In this document: one piece after another, positions 8,539-17,747 of the stretch | Layout: each line of letters starts with the position of its first letter | How positions within the stretch are numbered: position 1 is the stretch's first letter | Source: Streptomyces sp. cf386 | Lineage (GTDB): Bacteria; Actinomycetota; Actinomycetes; Streptomycetales; Streptomycetaceae | DNA length: 64,000 nt | Reading direction: 5' to 3' | Assembly: GCF_900103585.1 (NCBI RefSeq) | Contig: NZ_FNHV01000002.1 | Span: forward strand, 363,461-427,460 | The notes under the pieces: model-generated | Seen by the model: the letters and a program-made list of their open reading frames with translations, nothing else | Databases searched by the model: none | Told to the model about the DNA's origin: nothing | Translations under genes and position numbers: made by a program

Positions 8539-8553
8539 CTGACGGTGTGTCAG
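8539..8553. promoter_or_regulatory. TetR-type operator candidate (CTGAC-N5-GTCAG), copy 1
   Basis: CTGACGGTGTGTCAG, with the outer ATT continuing the symmetry on the far side. It lies 5 bp upstream of the flavin reductase start and merges with a CAATCT -10-like hexamer on the minus strand. It is one of nine perfect-arm copies in the window, each upstream of a catabolic gene. Confidence 0.7.
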
Positions 8554-8739
8554 ATTGGAAGGGGTGTGCGAGAAGGCCGAGAACCGCGGCCTATCCTGCG
8601 CGTATGGGGTGGGGAAACGCAGTGCAGAGGGACGGGTCCACAGACCCGGAGGGTGACAGACCCGACGGTCCTGACCGGCTGTATGCCGATCTGAACGCCG
8701 CTGCGGCGGCGTCCGCGTTCCAGCGTCTTCGTCGGCGGC

Positions 8740-9114
8740 GTGCTGGGCACGGCAACCGGGGTCGTCAAGGACTACGAGCCCCCGCGCCTGACTGCAGACG
8801 AGCTCACCGGTGTCTGGCGGGGCGAGGACGGGGCGGTCCTGCGACTGCACCCGGGCGGACGGGCCGAACTCACCGACCTGCCCACCGAGTCCGAGTCCGG
8901 CGACTGGCTGGCTGAGCCGCCTTTCGCCGTGTGCGAGGGCACCGGAACCTGGCTCCTCGACCGGGAGGGACGTGACGGTGTCGTCGTACGACTCGATGGC
9001 GGTTGCGGGCGGCAGACGCGCTGGACGATCGGCGGCACGGAGCGCGACCCCGAACTGTTCGTCCTGTTCGGTGATCCGGACGCCGGTGACCTGCGGATTC
9101 TGAAGCGGGGCTGA
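8740..9114 (+). CDS. Hypothetical protein, possibly 5'-truncated
   Basis: 124 aa from a GTG start without a convincing ribosome site. The body (DYEPPRLTADELTGVWRGED, then FAVCEGTGTWLLDREGR, and RWTIGGTERDPELFVLFGDP) looks like a compact beta-rich domain. Two Cys (in AVCEGTG and GGCGRQT) could pair outside the cytoplasm. The residues before DYEPP would suit the end of a lipoprotein signal region, but no signal peptide or lipobox is present in frame upstream, so the 5' end may be lost or damaged. Function unknown. Confidence 0.6.
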   Translation: MLGTATGVVKDYEPPRLTADELTGVWRGEDGAVLRLHPGGRAELTDLPTESESGDWLAEPPFAVCEGTGTWLLDREGRDGVVVRLDGGCGRQTRWTIGGTERDPELFVLFGDPDAGDLRILKRG

Positions 9115-9118
9115 GCCC

Positions 9119-9206
9119 CGCGCTCACCGTTCCCGCGCTCACCGCTCCTGCACTCACCGTCCCTGCACTCACCGTCCCTGCACTCACCGTCCCCGCACTC
9201 ACCGCC
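9119..9206. repeat. Six-fold 15-bp tandem repeat
   Basis: CTCACCG recurs at 9123, 9138, 9153, 9168, 9183 and 9198, an exact 15-bp period with unit close to CACTCACCGTCCCTG. It fills the gap between the convergent hypothetical gene and the enoyl-CoA hydratase gene, and the last unit runs into the hydratase stop codon (9199-9201). Units vary at two or three positions. It looks like a slippage-type minisatellite; no function is evident. Confidence 0.9.
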
Positions 9207-10062
9207 CCTTGTACTCCGCGCCCCTGCGCTCCACGAAACTCGCCACCCCCTCCCGCGCGTCCTCCGTCGTCATGTTGATCTCCTGCGCGGCCGCCTCCGT
9301 CGCGAAGGCCGTGGCGCGGTCGGTGTCGAGGGACGCGTTGACGAGCTGCTTGGTGAGGGCGAGGGCGCGGGTCGGGCCGGTGGCGAGGCGTTCGGCCCAC
9401 TCGCGGGCCGTCTTGTCCAACTCCCCGTCCAGGACGACCCGGTTGACCAGGCCCAGCCGCTCGGCGTCCGCGGCGGAGAGCGCGTCGCCGAAGAACATCA
9501 GCTCCTTCGCCCGCTGGGGGCCGATGAGGCGGGGGAGGAGATAGGCGCCGCCGGCGTCGGGGACGAGGCCGCGTCGGACGAACACCTCGATGAACTTCGC
9601 CGATTCGGCGGCCAGTACGAGGTCGCAGGCGAACGCGAGATGCGCGCCGAGGCCGGCCGCGGTGCCGTTCACCGCGGCGATCACCGGCTTCTCGCAGTCG
9701 AGGACGGCCGCGATGAGGCGCTGGGCGCCGAGACGGATGGTGCGGGCGACGTCGCCGGGGACTCGCTCGCCGGTCACCGGGCCGCCCCGCAGATCCGCCC
9801 CGGTGCAGAAGCCACGGCCCGTGCCGGTCAGCACGACGGCCCGTACGGCCGGGTCCGCGGAGGCGTCGGCGAGTAGGTGGATGATGCGTTCTCGCTGGTC
9901 AGGAGTGATGGCGTTGAGGGCCTCGGGGCGGTTGAGGGTGATGCGGCAGACCTGATTGTCAGTGGCGTGCTGTACCAATGAATCCACTGGATCTACCAAA
10001 TCCACGGAACTTCCGGGCACACGGGGGGAAGCAGGCATGTTCATCTCATCGTCGGCATTCAT
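9199..10062 (-). CDS. Enoyl-CoA hydratase/isomerase family protein
   Basis: 287 aa, a crotonase-fold protein: ITLNRPEALNAITPDQRERI, the oxyanion-hole region VVLTGTGRGFCTGADLRGGP, KPVIAAVNGTAAGLGAHLAF, and ARRGLVPDAGG-like FVRRGLVPDAGGAYLLPRLI. The GAD/oxyanion residues are present. In GLVPDAGG the position often held by catalytic Glu is Asp, so hydratase or isomerase activity is not certain. The first 25-30 residues are variable; ATG 10062 is chosen because it lies just after the preceding gene's stop (10064), with possible later ATGs at codons 7 and 9. It is the second gene of an operon with the acyl-CoA synthetase. Confidence 0.9.
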   Translation of the reverse strand: MNADDEMNMPASPRVPGSSVDLVDPVDSLVQHATDNQVCRITLNRPEALNAITPDQRERIIHLLADASADPAVRAVVLTGTGRGFCTGADLRGGPVTGERVPGDVARTIRLGAQRLIAAVLDCEKPVIAAVNGTAAGLGAHLAFACDLVLAAESAKFIEVFVRRGLVPDAGGAYLLPRLIGPQRAKELMFFGDALSAADAERLGLVNRVVLDGELDKTAREWAERLATGPTRALALTKQLVNASLDTDRATAFATEAAAQEINMTTEDAREGVASFVERRGAEYKGR

Positions 10063-10063
10063 C

Positions 10064-12289
10064 TCAGCGGCACACCACCAACGCGTCCAGCGCCACCGCG
10101 CCCTGCCCCCTGGGCAGCACCATCAGCGGGTTGATGTCGAGCTCCGCGAGGTCGTCCTCCAGTTCCAGGGCCATGCGCTGCACACGCAGGACGACCTCGA
10201 CGAGCGCGTCGAGATCCGCCGGGGGGCGCCCCCGGACCCCGTCGAGGAGGGCCCGCCCGCGCAGTTCGGCGAGCATGTCCCGCGCCTGGTCCTCGCCGAA
10301 GGGCGGCACGCGTACGGCGGCGTCGCCCAGCACCTCCACCAGCACCCCGCCGAGCCCGACGGTCACGGTCGGTCCGAACAGCTCGTCGTGCGTGGCGCCG
10401 ACGACCATCTCCACGCCCCGCTCGACCATCTGGCAGACCAGGATGCCGTCCAGCGAGACGTCCTCGTAGCGGGCGATGTCGGTCAACTCCCGGTAGGCGT
10501 CTCGGACTTGACTGGCAGAGGTCAGTCCGATCTTGACCAGGCCCAGCTCGGTCTTGTGGGCGATCCGCGCGCCGGACGCCTTCATGACCACGGGGTAGCC
10601 GACCTGTCCCGCCGCCCGGACGGCCGCCGCCGCGCTCGTCACCAACTGCTCGCGCGGGACGCGGATTCCGTACGCCCGCAGCAACTGCTTCGCCGCGTGT
10701 TCGCTCAGCTGCTGGCCCGGGCGCATCAGTGGCTGCGCCTTGCGGAAGGAAGGGGACGGGGTGCGGGGGGCCCGGTCGAAGGGGGAGCGGTAACCGGTGA
10801 CGAAGCGGTGGTGGTCGAGGTAGGCGCGGACGGCGGTGATGCAGTTCGCCACCGTGCGGAAGGTGGCCACGCGCGAGGAGCCGAGCAGGACCTCGCGGTA
10901 CGCCGGCTCGGTGCCGACCGGCGACCCCCAGACGACGCAGACCAGCTTGTCCGTCCGCTCGGCGGCGTCCACCAGGTCCTGGACGAGCCTGTCGCTGAGG
11001 GGCGGGAAGGGGCCGGTGATCGGGCAGATCAGCACGCCCACCGCGGGGTCGTCGAGGATGGCGTCGATGATCTTCCGGCCGCGGTGGTCGCCGACCGGAT
11101 GGCCGCCGTTGTCGACGGGGTTCGCCACGCTCAGGTACTCGGGTATCCACTGGTGCAGCTCGGCCTGCTTGGTCTCGGACAGCACCGGCAGGGCGAGCCC
11201 CGCCTCGGTGGCCAGGTCGGCGAAGTGCGCGCCCGTGCCGCCCGAGATCGAATAGACGACGACGCCGTCGGCGCGGGGCGGTCGCGCGCGGGCCAACAGG
11301 GCGGCGGTGTCCTGGAGTTCGTCCAGGCCGTCGACCCGGATCACCCCGTACTGCCGCATCGCCGCGTCCACCACCGTGTCCGCGCCGGTCAGCTTGCCGG
11401 TGTGTGAGGCGGCCGTGCGGGCGCCGGTCTCGGTGCGGCCGACCTTGACGGCGACGATCGGCACCCCGTGGCAGGCGGCGCGGTCGGCGGCGAGCAGGAA
11501 GGAACGGCCGTCCTTGAGGCCCTCCACGTAGCAGGCGATGGCGCCGACCTCGGGTTGCTCGGCGAAGTAGGAGATGAAGTCGGCGCTCTCCAGGTCGGCC
11601 TCGTTGCCGGTGGGCGCCCAGTGGGAGAGCCGGATGCCGAGCTCCTGGAGGGCGAAGACGGGGCGGCCCTGGTGGCCGGACTGGGTGATCAGGGCGATCG
11701 CGGGACCGCCCAGGTCGTCGCGGAACCGCTCGAAGGCGTTGAGGTTGGTGTTGGGGCCCAGCAGCCGCAGCCCGGATCGCTCGACGGCGGCGGTGAGGCG
11801 GTCCTGGGCGGCGGCGCCCTCCTCGCCGGTCTCGGCGAACCCGGAGGCGAAGACGACCGCGAACTTCACCTTGGTCTCGGCCAGTTCCTCGATCACCGGA
11901 AGGGGGTCGGCGACCAGTAGTACGGCGAGATCGACCTGCTCGGGCAGGTCGGCGACGGAGGGAGCGCAGGGGATGCCGAAGACGGACGGGCGGCTCGGAT
12001 GCACCGGGTGGAGCCGGGCGCCGACCCGCTCGGACCAGGCGATCAGCTGGCGGGTGACACCGGTGTTCGGCCGGCCCTCGGCGTCCGAGGCGCCGATCAC
12101 GGCGACCGACTCCGGCCGGAAGAAGCGGTCCAGATCGGGCACGCCGGAGTGCAGCGGCCGGCCGCTGACGTCGAGATCGTCGACCTCGGCCGGTCGGCCG
12201 TGGACGGCGGGCCCGGGCTGCTCGCCGCATGCGATGACCCGGGCCCGGCGGGAGTCGGTGGTGAGGGTGCCGTGGGTTGATCCAAGCAT
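10064..12289 (-). CDS. ADP-forming acyl-CoA synthetase (fused alpha-beta acetate-CoA ligase type)
   Basis: 741 aa. The order is CoA-binding domain (FFRPESVAVIGASDAEGRPN), succinyl-CoA-synthetase-like ligase domain with the phospho-His segment AASHTGKLTGADTVV near residue 295, then the C-terminal ATP-grasp part (LLRAYGIRVPREQLVTSAAA, GYPVVMKASGARIAHKTELG, and INPLMV). Fusion of alpha and beta parts is usual for bacterial members of this family, which interconvert acyl-CoA and acid plus ATP. It is followed by enoyl-CoA hydratase one base after its stop. Two CTGAC-N5-GTCAG sites lie upstream. No PNPLA/GNAT domain is fused. Substrate unknown; a branched or aromatic acid is possible from context. 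Confidence 0.9.
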   Translation of the reverse strand: MLGSTHGTLTTDSRRARVIACGEQPGPAVHGRPAEVDDLDVSGRPLHSGVPDLDRFFRPESVAVIGASDAEGRPNTGVTRQLIAWSERVGARLHPVHPSRPSVFGIPCAPSVADLPEQVDLAVLLVADPLPVIEELAETKVKFAVVFASGFAETGEEGAAAQDRLTAAVERSGLRLLGPNTNLNAFERFRDDLGGPAIALITQSGHQGRPVFALQELGIRLSHWAPTGNEADLESADFISYFAEQPEVGAIACYVEGLKDGRSFLLAADRAACHGVPIVAVKVGRTETGARTAASHTGKLTGADTVVDAAMRQYGVIRVDGLDELQDTAALLARARPPRADGVVVYSISGGTGAHFADLATEAGLALPVLSETKQAELHQWIPEYLSVANPVDNGGHPVGDHRGRKIIDAILDDPAVGVLICPITGPFPPLSDRLVQDLVDAAERTDKLVCVVWGSPVGTEPAYREVLLGSSRVATFRTVANCITAVRAYLDHHRFVTGYRSPFDRAPRTPSPSFRKAQPLMRPGQQLSEHAAKQLLRAYGIRVPREQLVTSAAAAVRAAGQVGYPVVMKASGARIAHKTELGLVKIGLTSASQVRDAYRELTDIARYEDVSLDGILVCQMVERGVEMVVGATHDELFGPTVTVGLGGVLVEVLGDAAVRVPPFGEDQARDMLAELRGRALLDGVRGRPPADLDALVEVVLRVQRMALELEDDLAELDINPLMVLPRGQGAVALDALVVCR

Positions 12290-12321
12290 CGGTCCGCCCG
12301 CTCCTGTGTGACAGCGATTAA

Positions 12322-12336
12322 CTGACGCAGTGTCAG
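12322..12336. promoter_or_regulatory. TetR-type operator candidate, copy 2
   Basis: CTGACGCAGTGTCAG, flanked by TAA and ATTA. It lies 32 bp upstream of the acyl-CoA synthetase start at 12289. Centre-to-centre spacing to the next copy is 25 bp, so two dimers could bind the same promoter. Confidence 0.7.
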
Positions 12337-12346
12337 ATTAAAGGAA

Positions 12347-12361
12347 CTGACGCTCAGTCAG
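12347..12361. promoter_or_regulatory. TetR-type operator candidate, copy 3
   Basis: CTGACGCTCAGTCAG, the second of a pair upstream of the acyl-CoA synthetase/enoyl-CoA hydratase operon. The amine oxidase gene ends at 12422, so no other start is within reach of this pair. Confidence 0.65.
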
Positions 12362-12421
12362 GAACGGCTGTGCACGCAAAGTTGGGCGCGGGCCACCGGG
12401 AGGTCGGCCGCTCGGGGCCGC

Positions 12422-13930
12422 TCACAGCACCGCCAGCACCTCCTTCGCCACCCGCTCGCCCGATCGGACCGCCCCGTCCATGAAGCCCATCCAGTAGGTG
12501 GAGGTCTCCGTTCCGGCCCAGTGGATGCCGCCGACGGGCTCGCGCAGGGCGGGTCCGTACTGGGTCAGGACGCCGGGCGCGGCGATGGAGACGGGGCCAC
12601 CGCGGGTGTAGGCCTCGTTGTTCCAGCGTTGCAGGACGAAGGAGGTGGGGGAGGCCGCTTTCGCGCCGAAGTACGTCGTGTAGTCCTTCAGTACGGCGGC
12701 CCGGACCTCCGCCTCGCTCGCCGCGTCCAGCTTGCGGGCCTCGTCGGCCTCGATGAAGCCCATCAGGGCGCCGTAGGAGGCGTCGGGCGGGGAGTTGTCG
12801 AAGGTGGAACTGATGACGCCGGTGTCGCTGACGACCTGGCCGTTGAGTCCGTCGGCCCGCCAGAAGGGGGTGTCGTAGATCGCGATGGCCTTGCCGACCG
12901 AGGCCATCGGCAGGCGCTGGGTGAGCTGGTCGCGGGCGGCGGGGAGGAGGGGGTCGTACGAGATGCGGGCGGCGATCGGAGGGGGTGCGGCGACGACGAC
13001 CTTCTTGGCGGTGACGGTGATGCCGTCGGCCGTCACGGCGTACTGGGCGCCGGACTTGGTGATCGTGCGCACCGGGGCGCTGAGCACCACCCGGTCGCCG
13101 AGCGTGGCGGCGAGTTTGATCGGCACCAGCTGGGAGCCGCCGACGAAGCGCAGTTCCTGGGCGCCGTTCGCGGTCTCGGTGAGGCGTTCCAGGGTGCCGG
13201 GGTTCGAGGCGTTGCCGGCGGCGGCGATGTAGAAGAGGACGAACAGGAAGGAGAGTTCGCGGGGCTCGGCCGAGAAGATCGACGTGCAGGCCACGTCGAA
13301 GAGGAACTTGGCCGACGGGATGACGGCGTTGGCGCGCAGCCAGGTCTCGAAGGTCTGGCGGTCCCATTCGTCGGCCTTGGCGGCGGTCCAGGGTGCGTCG
13401 ACCGGGATCTGCTTGGCCAGGTCGTCGAGCGTGGCCTGCACGATCGCGGCGTTGGCGAGACCGGCCGCGTCGATGGGCGGGACCGAGCCGAGGATGCCGT
13501 CGGTGGCGTAGGGGGTCTTCTTGCCGTCCTTGTAGAGGAGGTTGTCGCCGGTGTTGTAGGTGGCGAAGGTCCCCACGCCGAGGGAGTCGGCGAGGGCCCT
13601 GATGCGGTCCTGGGTGGGGCCGATGAACTCGCCGCCGCCCTCGGTGACACCGCCGCCCGCCAGGTTCAGGCCCATGACCCGGCCGCCGACCCGGTTGCGG
13701 GCCTCCAGGACGACGACCGACTTGCCGGCGGCGACCAGGTCGCGGGCCGCGGTGAGGCCGGCCAGGCCGGCGCCGACGATCGCGACGTCGACGTCGCGCG
13801 TGGTCGCGGCCGAGGCGGTGCCGGCACTGGTGGTGGTGAGGGTCGCGGCGCCGGCAGCGGCGGCTGCGCCGCCGAGAAGGGAGCGGCGGGAGAGCCGGGG
13901 GTTTCGGGGGAGCTGTCTTTCGCTTGCCAC
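12422..13930 (-). CDS. Exported flavin monoamine oxidase (Tat substrate)
   Basis: 502 aa. The N-terminus has a twin-arginine signal (SRRSLLGGAAAAAGAA) ending around the ASAATT region, so it should be exported folded with FAD. The dinucleotide-binding motif VDVAIVGAGLAGLTAARDL is followed by EARNRVGGRV, and the C-terminal FAD motif is GGIHWAGTETSTYWMGFMDG. This is the amine oxidase/monoamine oxidase family acting on primary or aromatic amines. GTG 13930 has GGAGG seven bases upstream. Gene ends far from its neighbours, so it is probably monocistronic. Confidence 0.92.
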   Translation of the reverse strand: MASERQLPRNPRLSRRSLLGGAAAAAGAATLTTTSAGTASAATTRDVDVAIVGAGLAGLTAARDLVAAGKSVVVLEARNRVGGRVMGLNLAGGGVTEGGGEFIGPTQDRIRALADSLGVGTFATYNTGDNLLYKDGKKTPYATDGILGSVPPIDAAGLANAAIVQATLDDLAKQIPVDAPWTAAKADEWDRQTFETWLRANAVIPSAKFLFDVACTSIFSAEPRELSFLFVLFYIAAAGNASNPGTLERLTETANGAQELRFVGGSQLVPIKLAATLGDRVVLSAPVRTITKSGAQYAVTADGITVTAKKVVVAAPPPIAARISYDPLLPAARDQLTQRLPMASVGKAIAIYDTPFWRADGLNGQVVSDTGVISSTFDNSPPDASYGALMGFIEADEARKLDAASEAEVRAAVLKDYTTYFGAKAASPTSFVLQRWNNEAYTRGGPVSIAAPGVLTQYGPALREPVGGIHWAGTETSTYWMGFMDGAVRSGERVAKEVLAVL

Positions 13931-14076
13931 GTGCGTCCTCCGTCGGGGCGAGAGGGGGCGGAGCAGAAAAGTTGAACAGTGCTCACATTCTGGCCCCGTG
14001 CGGTGGCGCGGTACAGCTCTCCCGTCACAACTGACCCGCAAGTAACAAGAGATATACGTAAGAGAGTTGAGGGCGT

Positions 14077-15282
14077 CTACGTCACCGGAAGCCGGGAGGC
14101 CCGGCGGTCGCGGGCGATCGACTTCGCGATCTTCTGGGCGTCGATCGCCATCTCGCGGAGGTTGCCGCTGATGGGGTTGGTGAAGCCGGTGAAGTAGAGG
14201 CCGGGGGCGCCGGCCGGGGGGCGGGCGCCCTGGGCGACCGGTCTGCCGCGGGCGTCGAGCGCGCCGAGGTGGCCGACGAGGTCTTCGAGGGCGCGGACGT
14301 AACCGGTGGCGGCGATGACGGCGTCCGGCGAGACGCGGGTGCCGTCGGCGAGGGCGACCTTGCCGTCCTCGAACCCGTCGACGGCGGCCACGATCTCGAC
14401 GCGCCCCTTGCGCACGGCGTCGATGAGGCCGACGTCGAGGACGGGGATGGATCCTGCCTTGACGCGGCTGTAGAGGCCGGTGTCGGGACGCGGCAGACCG
14501 TGGTCCGACAGGTCCGGCACGCTGAGCTTGGCCATCGGCCGGGCGAGCCGGTCGACGAGCGCGACCGGCAGCCGCCGTACGAGGATGCTCGTGAACTGCG
14601 CGGCCCACCCGGCGGTGGAGCGCCGCACGATGTGCGGAACCGTCCGCACCGCGAGCCGCACCCGGGAGGCCCCGCCCTCCACCAGGTCCACGGCGATCTC
14701 GGCACCGGTGTTGCCGACGCCGACGACCAGGACGTCGCGGCCGGCGTAGGGCGCGGGGGTGCGGTACTCGCCGGCGTGCAGGAACTCGCCGGTGTACGTG
14801 TCGCGGCCGGGCCAGTCCGGGATGTGTGGGGTGTGGTTGTGGCCGGTGGCCACGACGACCGCGGCGCCGGTCAGTTCACGTCCGCCGGTGGCGTGCAGCA
14901 GCCAGCCGGAGCCGTCGGGCGCGGGCTCGATCCGGGACACCTGGACACCGGTGACGATCTCCAGGTCGTGGTATTCGGCGTACTTCTCCAGATACCGCAC
15001 CACGTCGTCCCGTGACACCCACCGCCCGAACCGGCGGGGCATCGGCAGTCCCGGCAGGCCGGACAGCCGTCGGGTGGTGTGCAGATGGAGGCGGTCGTAG
15101 TGGCGCCGCCAGGAGGCGCCGACCTTGTCCGACTTCTCCAGCACGACGGCCCGTATGCCCTGGGCGCGCAGGGCATACGCGACGGAGAGTCCGCCGGGGC
15201 CGCCGCCTATGACGTAGACGGGGCGGTCCGTGGCAGGGCGGTCCGTGACGGGGTGGTCCGTGTGCTGGGGGGTGTCGGCCAT
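14077..15282 (-). CDS. Flavin-containing monooxygenase-like NAD(P)/FAD oxidoreductase
   Basis: 401 aa. It has an FAD motif at residues about 22-35 (YVIGGGPGGLSVAYAL), the GASWRRHYDRLHLHTTR segment typical of flavin monooxygenases, an ATG motif (VVVATGHNHTPHIP), an NADP motif (VLVVGVGNTGAEIAVDL) and a C-terminal ATGY. This pattern fits N- or S-hydroxylases and YUCCA-like monooxygenases. The C-terminal FTNPISGNLREMAIDAQ is also typical. It lies 136 bp downstream of the biosynthetic operon on the same strand, so a tailoring role in that pathway is possible but not shown. Confidence 0.88.
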   Translation of the reverse strand: MADTPQHTDHPVTDRPATDRPVYVIGGGPGGLSVAYALRAQGIRAVVLEKSDKVGASWRRHYDRLHLHTTRRLSGLPGLPMPRRFGRWVSRDDVVRYLEKYAEYHDLEIVTGVQVSRIEPAPDGSGWLLHATGGRELTGAAVVVATGHNHTPHIPDWPGRDTYTGEFLHAGEYRTPAPYAGRDVLVVGVGNTGAEIAVDLVEGGASRVRLAVRTVPHIVRRSTAGWAAQFTSILVRRLPVALVDRLARPMAKLSVPDLSDHGLPRPDTGLYSRVKAGSIPVLDVGLIDAVRKGRVEIVAAVDGFEDGKVALADGTRVSPDAVIAATGYVRALEDLVGHLGALDARGRPVAQGARPPAGAPGLYFTGFTNPISGNLREMAIDAQKIAKSIARDRRASRLPVT

Positions 15283-15418
15283 GGTCGGAGCGTAATCACG
15301 CAGCCGGTTGATGGGTCTCGGTCAAGACCGGAATTGGTTGCGGATCGATCACGGCTGTAGGAGGAGTGGGTGGGGTCTGTGACGTAGAGCACCTGCTTGT
15401 GGGGCTGAAGTGAAGGGG

Positions 15419-16147
15419 TCAGTGGCCCAGTCCGGCCCCTCCGTCGACCGGGATCACGGCGCCGCGTACGTATCCCGCACCGGCCAGGAACGCCACCGCG
15501 TCGGCCACCTCGTCGGGGTGGGCGAGGCGGCCGGCCGGGGTCCGGGCGAGCAGGTGCCGGCGCTGCTCCTCGGTGAGCGCGCGGCTCATGTCCGTCTCGG
15601 TCAGCCCGGGGGCCACCACGTTGCAGGTGATGTCGCGGGGGCCGAGTTCATGGGTCAGCGACCGGGCGAAACCGACCAGCCCCGCCTTCGCCGCCGCGTA
15701 GTTGGTCTGCCCGGCGGCGCCGTGCAGGGCCGCCGTGGAGGAGATCAGCACGATACGGCCGTGACCCTGCGCGATCATCCCGCGCACCGCCCGCCGGGCC
15801 ACCCGGAAAGCGCCTGTGAGGTTGGTGTCGATGACGGAGGTGAAGTCTTCCTCGGTCATCCGCAGGAGCAGCCGGTCGTGGGTGGCACCCGCGTTCGCGA
15901 CCAGGACGGTGACCGGGCCGTGGGCCGCCTCGGCCTCCTTGAAGGCCTGGTCGACCTGCCCGGCGTCCGTGACGTCGCACCGTACGGCGAGGAGGTTGTC
16001 GTCGGCGGGTGGCCTGTCCCCGCGGTAGGTCACCGCGACCCGGTCTCCCGCCGCCGCGAAGCGGCGGGCCGTGGCCAGTCCGATGCCCCGGTTCCCGCCG
16101 GTCACGAAGACCGAGCGAGCTGCCGCCTGTTCCCTCGTGCCCGCCAC
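15419..16147 (-). CDS. FabG-like 3-oxoacyl-ACP reductase (ketoreductase of the cluster)
   Basis: 242 aa classical SDR. It has the cofactor motif VFVTGGNRGIGLATARRF, NAG (LVANAGATHDRLLLRM), catalytic Ser in VLISSTAALHG, YxxxK in TNYAAAKAGLVGF and the FabG-type C-terminus LAGAGYVRGAVIPVDGGAGL. The sequence is closest to FabG-type ketoreductases, which fits reduction of the beta-keto group made by the KS pair encoded 8 kb upstream. It is the last gene of the operon, one base after the exporter's stop, starting with GTG. A fatty-acid role is less likely given the context. Confidence 0.92.
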   Translation of the reverse strand: MAGTREQAAARSVFVTGGNRGIGLATARRFAAAGDRVAVTYRGDRPPADDNLLAVRCDVTDAGQVDQAFKEAEAAHGPVTVLVANAGATHDRLLLRMTEEDFTSVIDTNLTGAFRVARRAVRGMIAQGHGRIVLISSTAALHGAAGQTNYAAAKAGLVGFARSLTHELGPRDITCNVVAPGLTETDMSRALTEEQRRHLLARTPAGRLAHPDEVADAVAFLAGAGYVRGAVIPVDGGAGLGH

Positions 16148-16148
16148 T

Positions 16149-17747
16149 TCAGCCCCTTTCCTTTTCCCTCTTCTTGCTGTTGATGTCCTTGCTGTTGACG
16201 TCCTTGCCCTTGACGTCCCGTGCGCGTAGGCCCACGACCGCCACGACGAACCCGGCGAAGGCCAGGACGGCCGTCCAGAACGTGGCCGTGTACATGGCGT
16301 CCAGGAAGGCGCGGTCGGCCGCCGCCGCCAGCTCCGGCAGCCGTAGCGAACCGGCCAGCGAGCGGGCCGTCTCGGCCGAGGTGCGGGCCTGCTCCGCCGC
16401 GTCCGCCGACAGGCCCTGCGGGCCGACGGGCAGGGCGGTGTCCGCCATGTGGTCCCGGTAGACGGCGGAGAGGATCGAGCCCGCCATCGCCACCCCGAGC
16501 GTTCCGCCGACCTGTCGGGTGACGCTGTTGACGGCCGATCCGGCGCCCGCGAGCTGGGGCGGCACCCCGCGCATCATCACGGCCGTGACCGGCGTGCCGA
16601 CCAGGCCCATCCCGAAACCCTGCACCCACAGCAGCGCGGCGATGACCGGGATCGGGGTCCCTCCGCCGAACCACAGGTAGCCGACATACGTGGCCGCCGT
16701 GGCCAGGACTCCGGCCGCGATGGTCCACCGGGCCGACAGCAGCCGGCTCATCGCCGGGGACGCCTGGCTGCCCAGGACGATGCCGACGGCGGCGGCGATC
16801 ATCACGGTTCCGGCGTCGGCGGGGGAGAGGCCACGGGGTCCCTGGAGGTAGAAGGCCGCGTAGAACAGGTGCCCGGCCAGCGCCATGAACGCGATCAGCA
16901 GCACCACGCTCCCGGCCGTGAACCCGGGCTGCCGGAAGAGCCGTAGATCCAGGCTGGGCGCCGGGGACCGACGCTGACCGGCCACGAAGACGGCGAGCAG
17001 GGCGCCGCCCAGGACGAGCGGCAGGAGGACGTGGGCGCCGTACCAGGTCCGTCCGTTGCCCAGCTCGATGATGCCGTAGACGACACCGCCGAGGCCGAGC
17101 ACCGACAGCGCGAGGCCGGGCAGGTCGAGCACCCTGCGCCCGGGTCCCTTCAGCGCCGGCACCACGGCCACCACCCCGGCCAGACACAGGGCCACGATCG
17201 GCACGTTGGCCAGGAACACCGAACCCCACCAGAAGTGGTCGAGCAGCACCCCGCCCACGACCGGGCCGACCGCCACCCCCAGACCGCTGGAGGAGCTCCA
17301 GATCGCGATGGCCCGGGTGCGCTTCTCCTCCGGGGTGCTCTGCACGATGACCGACAGGGTCGCGGGCATCAGCAGTGCGCTGCCCGCGCCCATGAAGGCA
17401 CGCGCCACGATCAGCGAGCCCGCGTCCGGTGCGAACGCGCCCGCTGCGGAGGCGGCGCCGAACAGGGCCAGTCCGGCGAGAAGGGTGGTCCGGGGGCCGA
17501 AGCGGTCCGCGAGCGCGCCGCCCGCGAAGAGGGCGCCCGCGAAGACCAGGGTGTAGGCGCTCGCCACCCACTCCAGTTCGGCGGGGGTGGCGCCCAGGCC
17601 CGCGGCCGGGTCGGCCAGCGTGGTGACCGCGACGTTGAGGATCGAGGTGTCCAGCCAGATCAGCATCTGGGCGCAGACGACGACCAGGAGGACGGGCCAT
17701 GAGCGGGTGGGCGACGCCTGTTTTTCGGTGCTGCTCACGGTGGTCAT
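16149..17747 (-). CDS. MFS drug exporter, DHA2 (EmrB/QacA) 14-TM type
   Basis: 532 aa with fourteen hydrophobic segments. DHA2 features are visible: LDTSILNVAVTTLADPAAGL in helix 1, GGALADRFGPRTTLLAGLAL (motif A) and GPVVGGVLLDHFWWGSVFLAN (motif C). Such proteins export drugs by proton antiport. The start overlaps the stop of the CreD-type gene (ATGA), so it is translated as part of the cluster and is the likely exporter and self-protection protein for the product. The C-terminus is a lysine-rich tail. Confidence 0.92.
   Translation of the reverse strand: MTTVSSTEKQASPTRSWPVLLVVVCAQMLIWLDTSILNVAVTTLADPAAGLGATPAELEWVASAYTLVFAGALFAGGALADRFGPRTTLLAGLALFGAASAAGAFAPDAGSLIVARAFMGAGSALLMPATLSVIVQSTPEEKRTRAIAIWSSSSGLGVAVGPVVGGVLLDHFWWGSVFLANVPIVALCLAGVVAVVPALKGPGRRVLDLPGLALSVLGLGGVVYGIIELGNGRTWYGAHVLLPLVLGGALLAVFVAGQRRSPAPSLDLRLFRQPGFTAGSVVLLIAFMALAGHLFYAAFYLQGPRGLSPADAGTVMIAAAVGIVLGSQASPAMSRLLSARWTIAAGVLATAATYVGYLWFGGGTPIPVIAALLWVQGFGMGLVGTPVTAVMMRGVPPQLAGAGSAVNSVTRQVGGTLGVAMAGSILSAVYRDHMADTALPVGPQGLSADAAEQARTSAETARSLAGSLRLPELAAAADRAFLDAMYTATFWTAVLAFAGFVVAVVGLRARDVKGKDVNSKDINSKKREKERG

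Noticed and set aside
10508..10526. TTGACTGGCAGAGGTCAG as a regulon site
   Set aside because: Spacer is 8 instead of 5 and it lies inside the acyl-CoA synthetase coding region.
14030..14045. GTCACAACTGAC near 14030 as another regulon site
   Set aside because: The half-sites are in the inverted order (GTCA then TGAC) and the spacing is wrong.
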